Under the pieces are notes generated by a model. The model worked only from the letters and a program-made list of their open reading frames with translations. It was not told the origin of the DNA and did no database searches. Of a stretch of 64,000 nt of DNA, positions 43,580 through 51,918 are shown piece after piece. Source of the stretch: an uncultured Aquimarina sp. (lineage in GTDB: Bacteria; Bacteroidota; Bacteroidia; Flavobacteriales; Flavobacteriaceae); assembly GCA_947498775.1 (NCBI GenBank), contig CANMLL010000003.1, forward strand, positions 62,001-126,000, given 5' to 3'. The position numbers and the translations under genes were made by a program. How positions within the stretch are numbered: the stretch's first letter is position 1; every line of letters starts with the position of its first letter.

Positions 43580-46264
43580 TTATTTAGGTATTGTGAATAG
43601 GAAACGTGCTCCTTTTTTATACTTTTTATCGACCCATATTTTACCTTTATGGCTCTCTATAATCTTTTTACTTATTGCCAATCCAAGTCCACTACCAATG
43701 GGTTTCTTAATATTTTGATGTTTTGATTGATAAAATTTATCAAAAATATAATTCACATCTTCTTTAGGAATTCCTTTTCCGTTATCCTCTACTATGATCT
43801 CTACGGTTTCTTTTTTATGATGGGCAAGCACTGTGATGGTTCCTTTTTCGGGTTCAGAAAATTTAAGCGCATTGGATAACAAATTCGTTAATACTTGAAG
43901 CATTCGGTCCTCATCATAACTAGCAAAGATTTCTTTTCCGTTTTGATGAATGACTTCTACCTTCTTATTATTGGCAATTTGCGCAATCCCATTGATTGCC
44001 TTATCTATTGTTTTATCTATTTGATTACGTTGAATTTCTAATTCATCTCTTCCGCTAGAGAGTTTTTCTAGATCCAAAATGTTATGAATCAATCTTGCCA
44101 AACGATCTGAATCGGTAATAATATTTTCTAAAAATCTACTTCGTAACTCTTTTGGCATATCCGCTCCTTCGGCTAATACTTCTGATGCTGCTTTTATTGA
44201 GGTAATAGGTGTTTTTAGTTCGTGTGCTATAGTATCAAGAAACTCATCTTTTATTCGATCTTGCTCTAATAATTCAACATTGGCAGTTTTTAATTGTTCG
44301 GTAAGTTGAATAAGTTCTTCAGACTTTTCTTTAAGTGTCTTATTTATTGTAATGGTTTTTTTTGACTCCTCTAATATTTTTAATACTTCAAGAAGACTTA
44401 CGGGCTCTTCTTTGGCTACACTACCTATCAAAATTCTTGCCGAAGCACTACCAATACTCCCTGTGAGAAGTTTTTCTGAAAAATTGATAAGCCTGGCATC
44501 TGCCATTTCCTCTTCTTGAGAAATCCCATACTTTATGTTGAAAAGATTTAATGCTCTTTCTGTTCGTTTTTCACCTAAAAAACGATTTAGCATACTACGT
44601 ATATCAGAAACATAAGCTTCTCCTTTCCATACAAATGCACCATCTTGCAAATTTGCATAATTACTGCTATTTATAAACATTTCAGCATAATTGCGTTCTC
44701 TGTAATTTCCTTTGGAAAGCAATGAAATAGTTAAAAAACTAAACGTATTTAAGAACATACTCCAAAAAAAAGAATGTGCCTCTGGACCAAGAAAATCTAT
44801 ACCCAGTAAAGCATATGGTTTTAGTATTTCGATTCCGAAGAGACCTCGTTCTACAAATAAATTATTTCCGGTAAGTACATTTACGATAAAAGGAAGAATC
44901 AACGTATACACTACTGTCAAAACTCCTATAATCATTCCAACTTTTGCAGCTCTAGCCGAACCACGGTTCCAGAAAAGACCAATAAAAAATGAAGGCGCTA
45001 ATTGCGCAATTATGGCAAAAGAAATTAAACCTATTGAAAATAATGACAATTCATAAGAAAAGTTAATGTAAAAGAAGTAGGCAATAATAATCAATGAGAA
45101 TATCGAAATTCGTCTGATGTTTTTAATGTAACTAGCATTCTTTTCGGGATTCCCTTGTATAAACTTGTCTAAGAAACCGTACGGAATAATCAAATTGTTA
45201 CTTACCATTGTTGACAGTGCCAATGTAGAAACCACCACCATCGAAATTACCGCCGAAAAACCACCTAAAAACACCAACATTGCCAATATTACATTATTGT
45301 TTTGTAGTGGTAAAAGCAGCGTATAATAGTCGTGATTTACATCACCTGTCAACGTAAGATTTCCTCCCCAGGCAATAAAAATCACAAAAACATTAAACAA
45401 AAGCAGGTATAATGGAAACATCCATATCGCCTTTTTTAAATAACGCTCTCTGTCATTTTCTACTACAGCAACGTGAAATTGTCTAGGTAACAAAAAAATT
45501 GCAAAAAACGAAAGCATGATCATGAACATCCAGTTAAAACCTGATTCTAAACCATTGAAAGAGGTTATTTCTTTAAAATTATCAAGTTGTGAAGCTTGCT
45601 GATAAATATCTGATGTCCCATCGAATAAGAAAAATGTAACATATACTCCAGCTATAAGGAAAAAGGCGAGTTTTAGAATTGACTCTACGGCTACGGCAGT
45701 CATTATCCCTTTTCTACGTTGTGAAGCATCGGTTGCTTGAGTACCAAAAAAGGCCACAAAAATTGCAAGCAGTACAGCAATATAAAAGGTAGAGTCATCT
45801 AATATTGTAGTTGAAACATAACTAGTCTCATCAGTAATAATTTCAAAAGTTTCTGAAATAGCTTTAAGTTGTAACGAAATATAAGGTACAATGGCAAAAA
45901 CACAGATAACGGTTACTAATGCTCCTAGAAAACGATTGTTTCCGTATCGTAAGGATATAAAATCTGCTATGCTTGAGATTTTATGTTGTTTTGAAACCTG
46001 TATAATCTTGCGCATTACCAATATCCAAAGCGGTAATGAGATTACAGGTCCTAAATAAGTAGTCAAAAAACTGATCCCTGATTGCGAAGCGATACCAACG
46101 CTTCCGTAATAGGTCCATGCAGAACAATATACTGCTAGCGATAATACATAGATATACGGGTTATTAACCCATTTGCTTTTTGAGTTTTTTTCGGCCCAAA
46201 AGGCAATCAAAAACAAAAAAGCCAAATAGACAATAATGATAGATATCAAAAGATAATTATTCAT
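43580..46264 (-). CDS. Sodium:solute symporter-fused sensor histidine kinase (CrbS-like)
   Basis: 894 residues. Residues 1-495 are an SSS-family transporter with about 13 membrane helices (AVYCSAWTYYGSVGIASQSG near the start). About 510-620 is a linker of the STAC type seen in such fusions. About 640-700 is HisKA, with H681 in AHELKTPITSIKA, and the C-terminus is a full ATPase domain (LSNALKFS, DNGKGIPKED, GSGLGLAISKKIIESH). There is no PAS domain and no fused receiver. Related CrbS proteins sense extracellular substrate and switch on acs in Vibrio and Pseudomonas. The genomic setting predicts the same role here; the ligand is not proven. Overlaps the preceding 64-residue gene by 8 bp. Confidence 0.95.
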   Translation of the reverse strand: MNNYLLISIIIVYLAFLFLIAFWAEKNSKSKWVNNPYIYVLSLAVYCSAWTYYGSVGIASQSGISFLTTYLGPVISLPLWILVMRKIIQVSKQHKISSIADFISLRYGNNRFLGALVTVICVFAIVPYISLQLKAISETFEIITDETSYVSTTILDDSTFYIAVLLAIFVAFFGTQATDASQRRKGIMTAVAVESILKLAFFLIAGVYVTFFLFDGTSDIYQQASQLDNFKEITSFNGLESGFNWMFMIMLSFFAIFLLPRQFHVAVVENDRERYLKKAIWMFPLYLLLFNVFVIFIAWGGNLTLTGDVNHDYYTLLLPLQNNNVILAMLVFLGGFSAVISMVVVSTLALSTMVSNNLIIPYGFLDKFIQGNPEKNASYIKNIRRISIFSLIIIAYFFYINFSYELSLFSIGLISFAIIAQLAPSFFIGLFWNRGSARAAKVGMIIGVLTVVYTLILPFIVNVLTGNNLFVERGLFGIEILKPYALLGIDFLGPEAHSFFWSMFLNTFSFLTISLLSKGNYRERNYAEMFINSSNYANLQDGAFVWKGEAYVSDIRSMLNRFLGEKRTERALNLFNIKYGISQEEEMADARLINFSEKLLTGSIGSASARILIGSVAKEEPVSLLEVLKILEESKKTITINKTLKEKSEELIQLTEQLKTANVELLEQDRIKDEFLDTIAHELKTPITSIKAASEVLAEGADMPKELRSRFLENIITDSDRLARLIHNILDLEKLSSGRDELEIQRNQIDKTIDKAINGIAQIANNKKVEVIHQNGKEIFASYDEDRMLQVLTNLLSNALKFSEPEKGTITVLAHHKKETVEIIVEDNGKGIPKEDVNYIFDKFYQSKHQNIKKPIGSGLGLAISKKIIESHKGKIWVDKKYKKGARFLFTIPK

Positions 46265-46451
46265 AGTGTCTATGTAATATGAAGAATGAAATAACGATAG
46301 CCAATATCCAAATCAGAAAAATAAAAAAATAGATCATCGGAAACCCAAAAATTTCGCCAGAATGATCAAAAATCAATACCAACGGAACATTCCACAGCAA
46401 AAACAACACTAAGGAAAGTACTATGAGTTTTTGTTGATGTCTTTTCTTCAT
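46257..46451 (-). CDS. Small membrane protein before the SSS-kinase (DUF3311-like)
   Basis: 64 residues and two membrane helices, separated by DHSGEIFGFPMIYFF. The size, the two-helix plan with basic N-terminus, and the position immediately ahead of an SSS-family gene resemble DUF3311-type proteins that accompany Na+/solute symporters. The 8-bp overlap with the kinase gene suggests translational coupling. A role as an accessory subunit of the transporter is inferred. Confidence 0.65.
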   Translation of the reverse strand: MKKRHQQKLIVLSLVLFLLWNVPLVLIFDHSGEIFGFPMIYFFIFLIWILAIVISFFILHRHYE

Positions 46452-46480
46452 TGTAGCACAATTAACTTTATAAAGTTAGG

Positions 46481-46514
46481 AAAAAAACGGTGCTATACTA
46501 TGGTATAACACCGT
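46481..46514 (-). terminator. Terminator of the porin-DUF4212-symporter operon
   Basis: On the minus strand ACGGTGTTATAC pairs with GTATAGCACCGT (46503-46514 with 46487-46498; one G-U) around a 4-nt loop and is followed by seven T. It comes 18 bp after the symporter stop, so the kinase genes downstream need their own promoter. Confidence 0.9.
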
Positions 46515-46531
46515 ATTCTTCTAAATTAAAA

Positions 46532-48304
46532 TTAGTGTGAAGATGCTTCTCCCGCTCCACTCGGGATTCGAATATGTTCTACAATATCCTGTACTTCTTC
46601 TGGCGGAGCAGCTGTGATACGAGATATCACAACAGAAACAACAACATTGACAATCATTGCTATGGTTCCAAAACCTTCAGGAGATGTCCCGAACCACCAT
46701 TCACTAGCCGGTCTTGGATCCATTACACCTATTAGCCCTGTCTTATATCTGATCATATAGAATAACATTAATGTAATACCAACGATCATACCAGATACGG
46801 CTCCTTGTCTATTCATTCGTTTATCAAAAATACCCAATATTATTGCTGGGAAGAATGAAGCTGCTGCCAATCCAAAGGCCAGTGCAACGACGGCTGCTAC
46901 AAAACCTGGCGGATAAATACCGAATAATCCTGCAACGATAATCGCAAACAAAATACTGATACGTGCTGCCAAAAGCTCTCCTTTTTCCGAGATATTAGGT
47001 TTGATTTGTTTTTTTATTAAATCATGTGAAATCGAAGTAGAAATTACTAATAATAAACCTGCTGCGGTAGATAAAGCCGCTGCTAAACCACCTGCTGCTA
47101 CCAAGGCAATAACCCAATTTGGTAAATTTGCAATTTCTGGGTTAGCCAATACCATAATGTCTCTGTCTACATACAATTCATTTGCAGAATCATTGGCATT
47201 AGAGACCAATCGCTCGCCGTATTGTCCTCTTTGATCTGTGTATACTGGTTTTCCATCGGTTGCACTTCCATTTACGTACTGTATCTTACCATCTTTATTT
47301 TTATCTGTCCAGGCAATTAACCCCGTATTTTCCCAGTTTTTAAACCATTCCGGAACTTCTTCATATTGGGTATTACTTACGGTCTCAATAAGATTGGTTC
47401 TTGCAAAAACAGCTATTGCAGGGGCAGTGGTATACAAAATTGCAATAAACAATAATGCAAGACCTGCAGATTTACGGGCATCCTTAACTTTAGGCACCGT
47501 AAAGAAACGTACAATCACATGTGGTAATCCAGCAGTACCAACCATAAGTGCTAATGTAATAGCAAAAACATCCCAGGTTGATTTTGAACCGTCTGTGTAT
47601 TCATTGAACCCTAGCTGAGTGTGTAATGCATCTAACTTTTCCAGCAAATAAGTTCCATCTTCAACGGTTCCTCCCATTCCTATTTGGGGAATGATATTTC
47701 CTGTCATTTGCATCGAGATAAAAAATGCAGGAACCATAAATGCGAATATCAATACACAATATTGTGCTACCTGCGTATATGTTATTCCTTTCATTCCGCC
47801 TAAAAAAGCAAAAACTAGCACCACAGCCATACCAATAATAACCCCGAGGTTAATATCTACCTGCAGGAATTGCGAAAACACGATTCCAACACCTCGCATT
47901 TGCCCAGCTACATATGTAAATGAAACAATCAATGCACAAATAACCGCTACTGTTCTTGCGGTATTAGAGTAATATCGATCCCCAATGAAATCTGGAACAG
48001 TAAATTTTCCAAATTTCCTGAGATAAGGTGCTAACAGAAGTGCAAGGAGTACATATCCCCCAGTCCAACCCATCAAAAATACAGAACCGTCATATCCCAT
48101 AAAGGATATCAAGCCTGCCATCGAGATAAATGAAGCAGCACTCATCCAATCTGCTGCAGTAGCCATACCGTTTGCTAATGGAGAAACACCGCCACCAGCT
48201 ACATAAAATTCTTTTGTAGAACCGGCTCTAGCCCATATGGCTATCCCAAAATAAAGGGTGAAAGTAATCCCTACTAAAATCCATGTCCATACTTGAACGC
48301 TCAT
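46532..48304 (-). CDS. actP: Cation/acetate symporter family protein (ActP-like SSS transporter)
   Basis: 590 residues with about 13 membrane segments. FYVAGGGVSPLANGMATAADWMSAASFISMAGL is the opening of the acetate symporter subgroup of SSS transporters. VDWMS-type residues, FLGGMKGITYTQ and the AALSTAAGLLLVISTSISHDLI segment are also typical. A long soluble insert (about 315-385, EVPEWFKNWENTGLIAWTD ...) is common in this subfamily. The DUF4212 protein encoded 30 bp upstream is its usual small partner, and acs is 4 kb downstream. Acetate with Na+ or H+ is the probable substrate; propionate or another short acid is possible. Confidence 0.9.
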   Translation of the reverse strand: MSVQVWTWILVGITFTLYFGIAIWARAGSTKEFYVAGGGVSPLANGMATAADWMSAASFISMAGLISFMGYDGSVFLMGWTGGYVLLALLLAPYLRKFGKFTVPDFIGDRYYSNTARTVAVICALIVSFTYVAGQMRGVGIVFSQFLQVDINLGVIIGMAVVLVFAFLGGMKGITYTQVAQYCVLIFAFMVPAFFISMQMTGNIIPQIGMGGTVEDGTYLLEKLDALHTQLGFNEYTDGSKSTWDVFAITLALMVGTAGLPHVIVRFFTVPKVKDARKSAGLALLFIAILYTTAPAIAVFARTNLIETVSNTQYEEVPEWFKNWENTGLIAWTDKNKDGKIQYVNGSATDGKPVYTDQRGQYGERLVSNANDSANELYVDRDIMVLANPEIANLPNWVIALVAAGGLAAALSTAAGLLLVISTSISHDLIKKQIKPNISEKGELLAARISILFAIIVAGLFGIYPPGFVAAVVALAFGLAAASFFPAIILGIFDKRMNRQGAVSGMIVGITLMLFYMIRYKTGLIGVMDPRPASEWWFGTSPEGFGTIAMIVNVVVSVVISRITAAPPEEVQDIVEHIRIPSGAGEASSH

Positions 48305-48334
48305 AATAATATATTTTTTTGGTTAGTATTAAGA

Positions 48335-48592
48335 TTACTCATCGTAACCATATTTTTTGTCCAGTTTATTCATTAATCGTACATATACAAAAATGAGTAT
48401 CACAAAAACATAAATAGAACCTTGTTGCGCAAACCAGAAACCTAATTTAAAACCCCCTAGTCTTATGTTGTTTAACGCATCTTTGAAAAGTATTCCTGCT
48501 CCATAGGAAACTATAAACCAAATTGTTAATAGAATCACTAAGTACCTGAGATTTTCTTTCCAGTACGCGACTGCTTTTTGTTTATCTGTCAT
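48335..48592 (-). CDS. DUF4212 small subunit of the symporter
   Basis: 85 residues with two membrane helices (NLRYLVILLTIWFIVSYGAGILF, and FWFAQQGSIYVFVILIFVYVRLM). These features are those of DUF4212 proteins, small partners encoded before ActP/PutP-like symporters. Likely needed for transporter assembly or sodium coupling, by analogy. Confidence 0.93.
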   Translation of the reverse strand: MTDKQKAVAYWKENLRYLVILLTIWFIVSYGAGILFKDALNNIRLGGFKLGFWFAQQGSIYVFVILIFVYVRLMNKLDKKYGYDE

Positions 48593-48603
48593 AAGTTTAA
48601 ATT

Positions 48604-49836
48604 TTATAAGTAAATCATAGCCTGAAGTGTAACAAAGCTTTGCGCATCATTATCTCCGTATTTCGTGTTTAAATATTCTAAGGTGATTTTTGAGTGGTGA
48701 CCACTAAAATATGCATTCGCTCCTACTCCAAAAGTTGTGGCATTGTCATCTATAGCATCTATCGACCGCGTATTGAAGGATGCATAGGGTTGAAACTTGG
48801 TTTTTTTATTATCATTAGGGATCACATACCCAACATGACCATAAATCATATCGCCTGTTTCGTAGGTCTGGCCTAAGGTGAAGTTTTCTCCGTAATCATT
48901 ATTTTGATAAGTAGCATAGGCAGTAATTGCAGATCCATTTTCACCTAAAGGAGCATCATAAAAGGCATCTACAGCAAAAATGGCTACATCCTCGCCTTCA
49001 AGTTCTCCAGTAGAATTGGCAATTACGCTTCCTTTTGGATGAAAAAAGAATCCGGCACCCACATTAAAAACCTTTTTGCCTCCGATATATGATCCTACTT
49101 TATATGGTAAGAAATTTGATTCTTGATCAAGAAAGTTATAATCAAAATAACCTGCAAAATTCTTCCCTGCATCTTTAGAACCTAATAGCCTTCTTCCTGC
49201 ATAAACCGCAGCACCATCTGGAGTGGGGTCTGTGCCTTCCTGAAGATTGTTTGTCCCTGATTCATTGATTGAAACACGATATTGTAATTTACCAAAAGAT
49301 CCTTTGGCATAAATACCTATATGACGGGCAAATTGGTCGGATAATCCGATAGTAGCCCAGGATTGCCTGTTATTATCCAATGTCATAAGATTAAGAGTAC
49401 TTTGGTTATTAAGACGGGAGATTCCGTTCCAATAATGAAGACCAGCCCCAATGGCATGATTTGCACCTAAATTATATTGCCCCCAAACATCATGAAAAAA
49501 TAATTGAGATTCTTCCCCTCTTCCCAAAGGGCTCTGATTGTTAGCATTTAAGCTATTGAGACCAAAATGAGTAAGAATTAAGAAATCTTTATTGATCTGT
49601 GTATATGCCAGAATACGAGCTCTTCGGATACTCATACTGGTGTTACTAACATCATCTGGTACTTCATCCTGATATCTGGCCCAGAACTGCACCCACGAAA
49701 TTACTCTGAAGTATTTGGTTCCCTCTTCGTTGAGTTTCACTTTAAGTCCGCCATCATAATCCGGCGATCCTTGTGAATACGTAAACTGTAAGGCAAAAAA
49801 ACTTAAGCCTAACAGCACTATTAGTTGTTTTCTCAT
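48604..49836 (-). CDS. Outer-membrane porin of the acetate locus
   Basis: 410 residues. A signal peptide (MRKQLIVLLGLSFFALQFTYSQ) precedes a chain of alternating polar and aromatic strands that ends in a C-terminal aromatic-rich strand (FVTLQAMIYL), as expected for a beta barrel of the phosphate-selective porin O/P-like type. It is the first gene of the porin-DUF4212-symporter operon, so acetate may cross the outer membrane through it. An operator-like dyad lies in the 112-bp gap upstream. Confidence 0.85.
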   Translation of the reverse strand: MRKQLIVLLGLSFFALQFTYSQGSPDYDGGLKVKLNEEGTKYFRVISWVQFWARYQDEVPDDVSNTSMSIRRARILAYTQINKDFLILTHFGLNSLNANNQSPLGRGEESQLFFHDVWGQYNLGANHAIGAGLHYWNGISRLNNQSTLNLMTLDNNRQSWATIGLSDQFARHIGIYAKGSFGKLQYRVSINESGTNNLQEGTDPTPDGAAVYAGRRLLGSKDAGKNFAGYFDYNFLDQESNFLPYKVGSYIGGKKVFNVGAGFFFHPKGSVIANSTGELEGEDVAIFAVDAFYDAPLGENGSAITAYATYQNNDYGENFTLGQTYETGDMIYGHVGYVIPNDNKKTKFQPYASFNTRSIDAIDDNATTFGVGANAYFSGHHSKITLEYLNTKYGDNDAQSFVTLQAMIYL

Positions 49837-49853
49837 AGAGTTTTAAAAGATTA

Positions 49854-49892
49854 AGATTAGTAATAATTTGATTTTGTGCGCACTACTAATCT
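49854..49892 (-). promoter_or_regulatory. Candidate operator upstream of the porin gene
   Basis: AGATTAGTA (49854-49862) and TACTAATCT (49884-49892) are a perfect 9-bp inverted repeat 21 bp apart, and the palindrome GTGCGCAC (49876-49883) abuts the distal arm. It lies 18-56 bp before the porin start codon, where a bound protein would block or tune transcription. Confidence 0.5.
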
Positions 49893-49921
49893 CCAAAAAA
49901 GTATGAGTTCACAAAAAATTA

Positions 49922-49933
49922 ATATACTTATTT
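49922..49933 (+). repeat. Direct repeat flanking the InsA-like gene, left copy
   Basis: ATATACTTATTT, repeated at 50369-50380. A degenerate TATACTTA also occurs at 49944-49951. The copy lies 15 bp after the InsA-like stop and about 86-97 bp upstream of the porin start. It may be an operator for the InsA-like protein or a relic of insertion. Confidence 0.5.
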
Positions 49934-49948
49934 GTTAATTTACTATAC

Positions 49949-50368
49949 TTAATCTCGAAAACGTTCCCATTTTATGAGCATAAACTTGTCTCCTAATTCA
50001 GTTACCACCGCTCCAGCCCCAGACAAATTAGTAACATCTTGAAAATACATAGATAACTCTGATGCATTGAGTATTTTATAGGTTGGATGGTACTCAGAAT
50101 TATAAGGTCTTTTAATATTGTATTTCTTTACCCAGTTCATTATGCTGACATGAGAAATTCCGAGGATTCGTTCAATTTCTCTATACGTTAATCCTTCTAA
50201 ATACAATTGTAGCGCTTTGTTCACATAGTAATCATCAATTTTTTTTCCAATTTTGTTTACAGAAAAAAAGTAACCACACGCTTTACATTTAAATCGCTGT
50301 CTGTTATTTACAATTCCACTCTTTATATACTCGTCTGAACCGCAGTTTGGGCATGTATTAATCTTCAT
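49949..50368 (-). CDS. InsA-like zinc-ribbon/HTH protein, probable domesticated transposase-derived regulator
   Basis: 139 residues. A zinc ribbon uses C6, C9, C28 and C31 (TCPNCGSDEYIKSG ... QRFKCKACGYFF), and a helix-turn-helix follows at about 58-83 (GLTYREIERILGISHVSIMNWVKKY). This is the InsA layout of IS1. But there is no InsB-type catalytic gene and no terminal inverted repeats, and the last ~45 residues (ASELSMYFQDVTNLSGAGAVVTELGDKFMLIKWERF) are unlike InsA. It lies 112 bp upstream of the porin operon on the same strand, with 12-bp direct repeats at both gene ends. I read it as a DNA-binding regulator recruited from a transposase; DNA targets are unknown. Confidence 0.75.
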   Translation of the reverse strand: MKINTCPNCGSDEYIKSGIVNNRQRFKCKACGYFFSVNKIGKKIDDYYVNKALQLYLEGLTYREIERILGISHVSIMNWVKKYNIKRPYNSEYHPTYKILNASELSMYFQDVTNLSGAGAVVTELGDKFMLIKWERFRD

Positions 50369-50380
50369 ATATACTTATTT
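50369..50380 (+). repeat. Direct repeat flanking the InsA-like gene, right copy
   Basis: ATATACTTATTT, identical to 49922-49933, immediately upstream of the InsA-like ATG at 50368. A match of TACTTATTT also lies immediately upstream of the 74-residue gene at 43136-43144. Confidence 0.5.
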
Positions 50381-50590
50381 AGCATAAATATATCAATTTA
50401 GCGTTAAATTTGTTAAACAAACATTATTTTTCATTAATAAAAAGCAAAAAAAATCTTAAAATATTAATGAATTTACTACTATTAGTGTATAATAAAACAA
50501 AAGTTAAAAACGTTTTGTTTCCATAAAATTTTGATTTAATCCAATAGTTTTATTAGCTTTTCAACCTTAAAAAAATAGTAAATCGGCCTC

Positions 50591-50950
50591 ATGAATAATA
50601 AAAAACTAACTCAGTATGCTATTTACGCAGTTGCGGTTCTGTGTGCTGCCTTAATTAATGAGCATATCATTAAATATGTAAAAACCCATATTGAACAAGA
50701 TGGATATCTTTTGGTGATTATAGATATGGCTATTGTGGTATTAATTTTTGCTCCTGCATTTGGGTTGGTCACCAAATACACTAAAAAACTATCTCAGGCC
50801 TACCTGAAGACTTCAAAAAAATTCTCTAGCACCAATAAAAATGGGACTCTTTTTGGTTTTACAATTGCAATTTTTATTTTATTTATTCTATATGCAAGTT
50901 TGCGGCATAATATTAATGTAATCGACGATTTGAAAAGATTAGTTCCTTAG
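50591..50950 (+). CDS. Small membrane protein, unknown
   Basis: 119 residues with three hydrophobic segments (about 9-27, 38-61, 86-105) and a basic cytoplasmic stretch between the second and third (KYTKKLSQAYLKTSKKFSSTNKN). I do not recognise a family. It is divergent from the InsA-like gene across 222 AT-rich bases, and convergent with the TIM-barrel gene (3-bp gap). Fairly plausible as a gene because of a clean ATG and long hydrophobic periodicity. Confidence 0.6.
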   Translation: MNNKKLTQYAIYAVAVLCAALINEHIIKYVKTHIEQDGYLLVIIDMAIVVLIFAPAFGLVTKYTKKLSQAYLKTSKKFSSTNKNGTLFGFTIAIFILFILYASLRHNINVIDDLKRLVP

Positions 50951-50953
50951 AAG

Positions 50954-51859
50954 CTAAACATCGCAAATTGTAATCCCTTCTTTTAAAGCTTTCAACGTAT
51001 CATCATATGTAGGGATAAACTCTTGCGCTACATATCCTTTAAAGCCAGTTTTTACTATAGCTTTCATAATCGCTGGATAATTAAGCTCCTGGTTATCATT
51101 AATTTCGTTTCTTCCAGGAACCCCTCCGGTATGGTAATGATTAATGTAATTATGATACTTCCTAATGGTGGCAATAATATCACCTTCCATAATCTGCATA
51201 TGGTAAATATCATACAATAGTTTAAAATTTGAAGAGCCTATTTTATCTACCAAAGCCACTCCCCATGGAGTGTGATCACATTGGTAGTCCTTATGATCTA
51301 CTTTACTATTAAGCAACTCCATTATTAAAGTTACATTATTCTTTTCGGCATGTTTTACCAGCGGATTTAATCCAATAGCGCACTGCTCCCATCCTTCTTC
51401 ATCAGAAATACCATTTCGATTTCCAGAAAAAACAATGACCTGTTTTATCCCAGCATGTGAAGCTTTAGAAATAAGTTCTACATACTCTTTCTGTAATTTC
51501 TGATGATTTTTGGGATCATTAAACCCGCTTGTAATACTAGCAAAAGTGTCTGTAGCCAGGGAGCACTTTAACCCGGCATCCCTAACAATTTTCCATTCAT
51601 CTGGTTTTAACAAGTCGATTGCTTTTAAACCTATATCCCTTCCTTTTTGAGCCAATTCTTGTAAAGGAATTTTTCGATAACACCACCTGCATACTGAATG
51701 ATTTATATTCCCTTTTAAAGACACAGGAAGACTATTAATGTTATTGTCTACGGCGTCTTTTGTTTGGCCTGCTATCATTGTACCACCAAGGCTTATAACT
51801 CCAACACCTAGTGATATGTTTTTAACTGCTTGTCTTCGGTTTATCTTTTTCTGAGCCAT
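50954..51859 (-). CDS. Tat-exported hydroxypyruvate isomerase-like TIM barrel protein
   Basis: 301 residues from the ATG at 51859 (a TTG six bases upstream is less likely). A twin-arginine signal (INRRQAVKNISLGVGVISLGG) is followed by a hydroxypyruvate isomerase-like TIM barrel: KQVIVFSGNRNGISDEEGW, TLIMELLNSKVDHKDYQCD, KLLYDIYHMQIMEGD and NHYHTGGVPGRNEI, with the expected acidic and His metal residues. It therefore acts in the periplasm or as an exported enzyme, and its substrate is probably a small sugar or keto acid. It follows the PfkB kinase gene with a 59-bp gap, so one transcript is possible. Confidence 0.85.
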   Translation of the reverse strand: MAQKKINRRQAVKNISLGVGVISLGGTMIAGQTKDAVDNNINSLPVSLKGNINHSVCRWCYRKIPLQELAQKGRDIGLKAIDLLKPDEWKIVRDAGLKCSLATDTFASITSGFNDPKNHQKLQKEYVELISKASHAGIKQVIVFSGNRNGISDEEGWEQCAIGLNPLVKHAEKNNVTLIMELLNSKVDHKDYQCDHTPWGVALVDKIGSSNFKLLYDIYHMQIMEGDIIATIRKYHNYINHYHTGGVPGRNEINDNQELNYPAIMKAIVKTGFKGYVAQEFIPTYDDTLKALKEGITICDV

Positions 51860-51918
51860 GGTCAAAATGATTAAATGTGTCTTTTAAAGATACTACTTTG
51901 TCAGCATATCATTCTTTA

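Noticed and set aside
49949..50368. Complete IS1-type insertion sequence
   Set aside because: There is no InsB-like catalytic gene, no terminal inverted repeats beyond the 12-bp direct repeats, and the C-terminus is not InsA-like.
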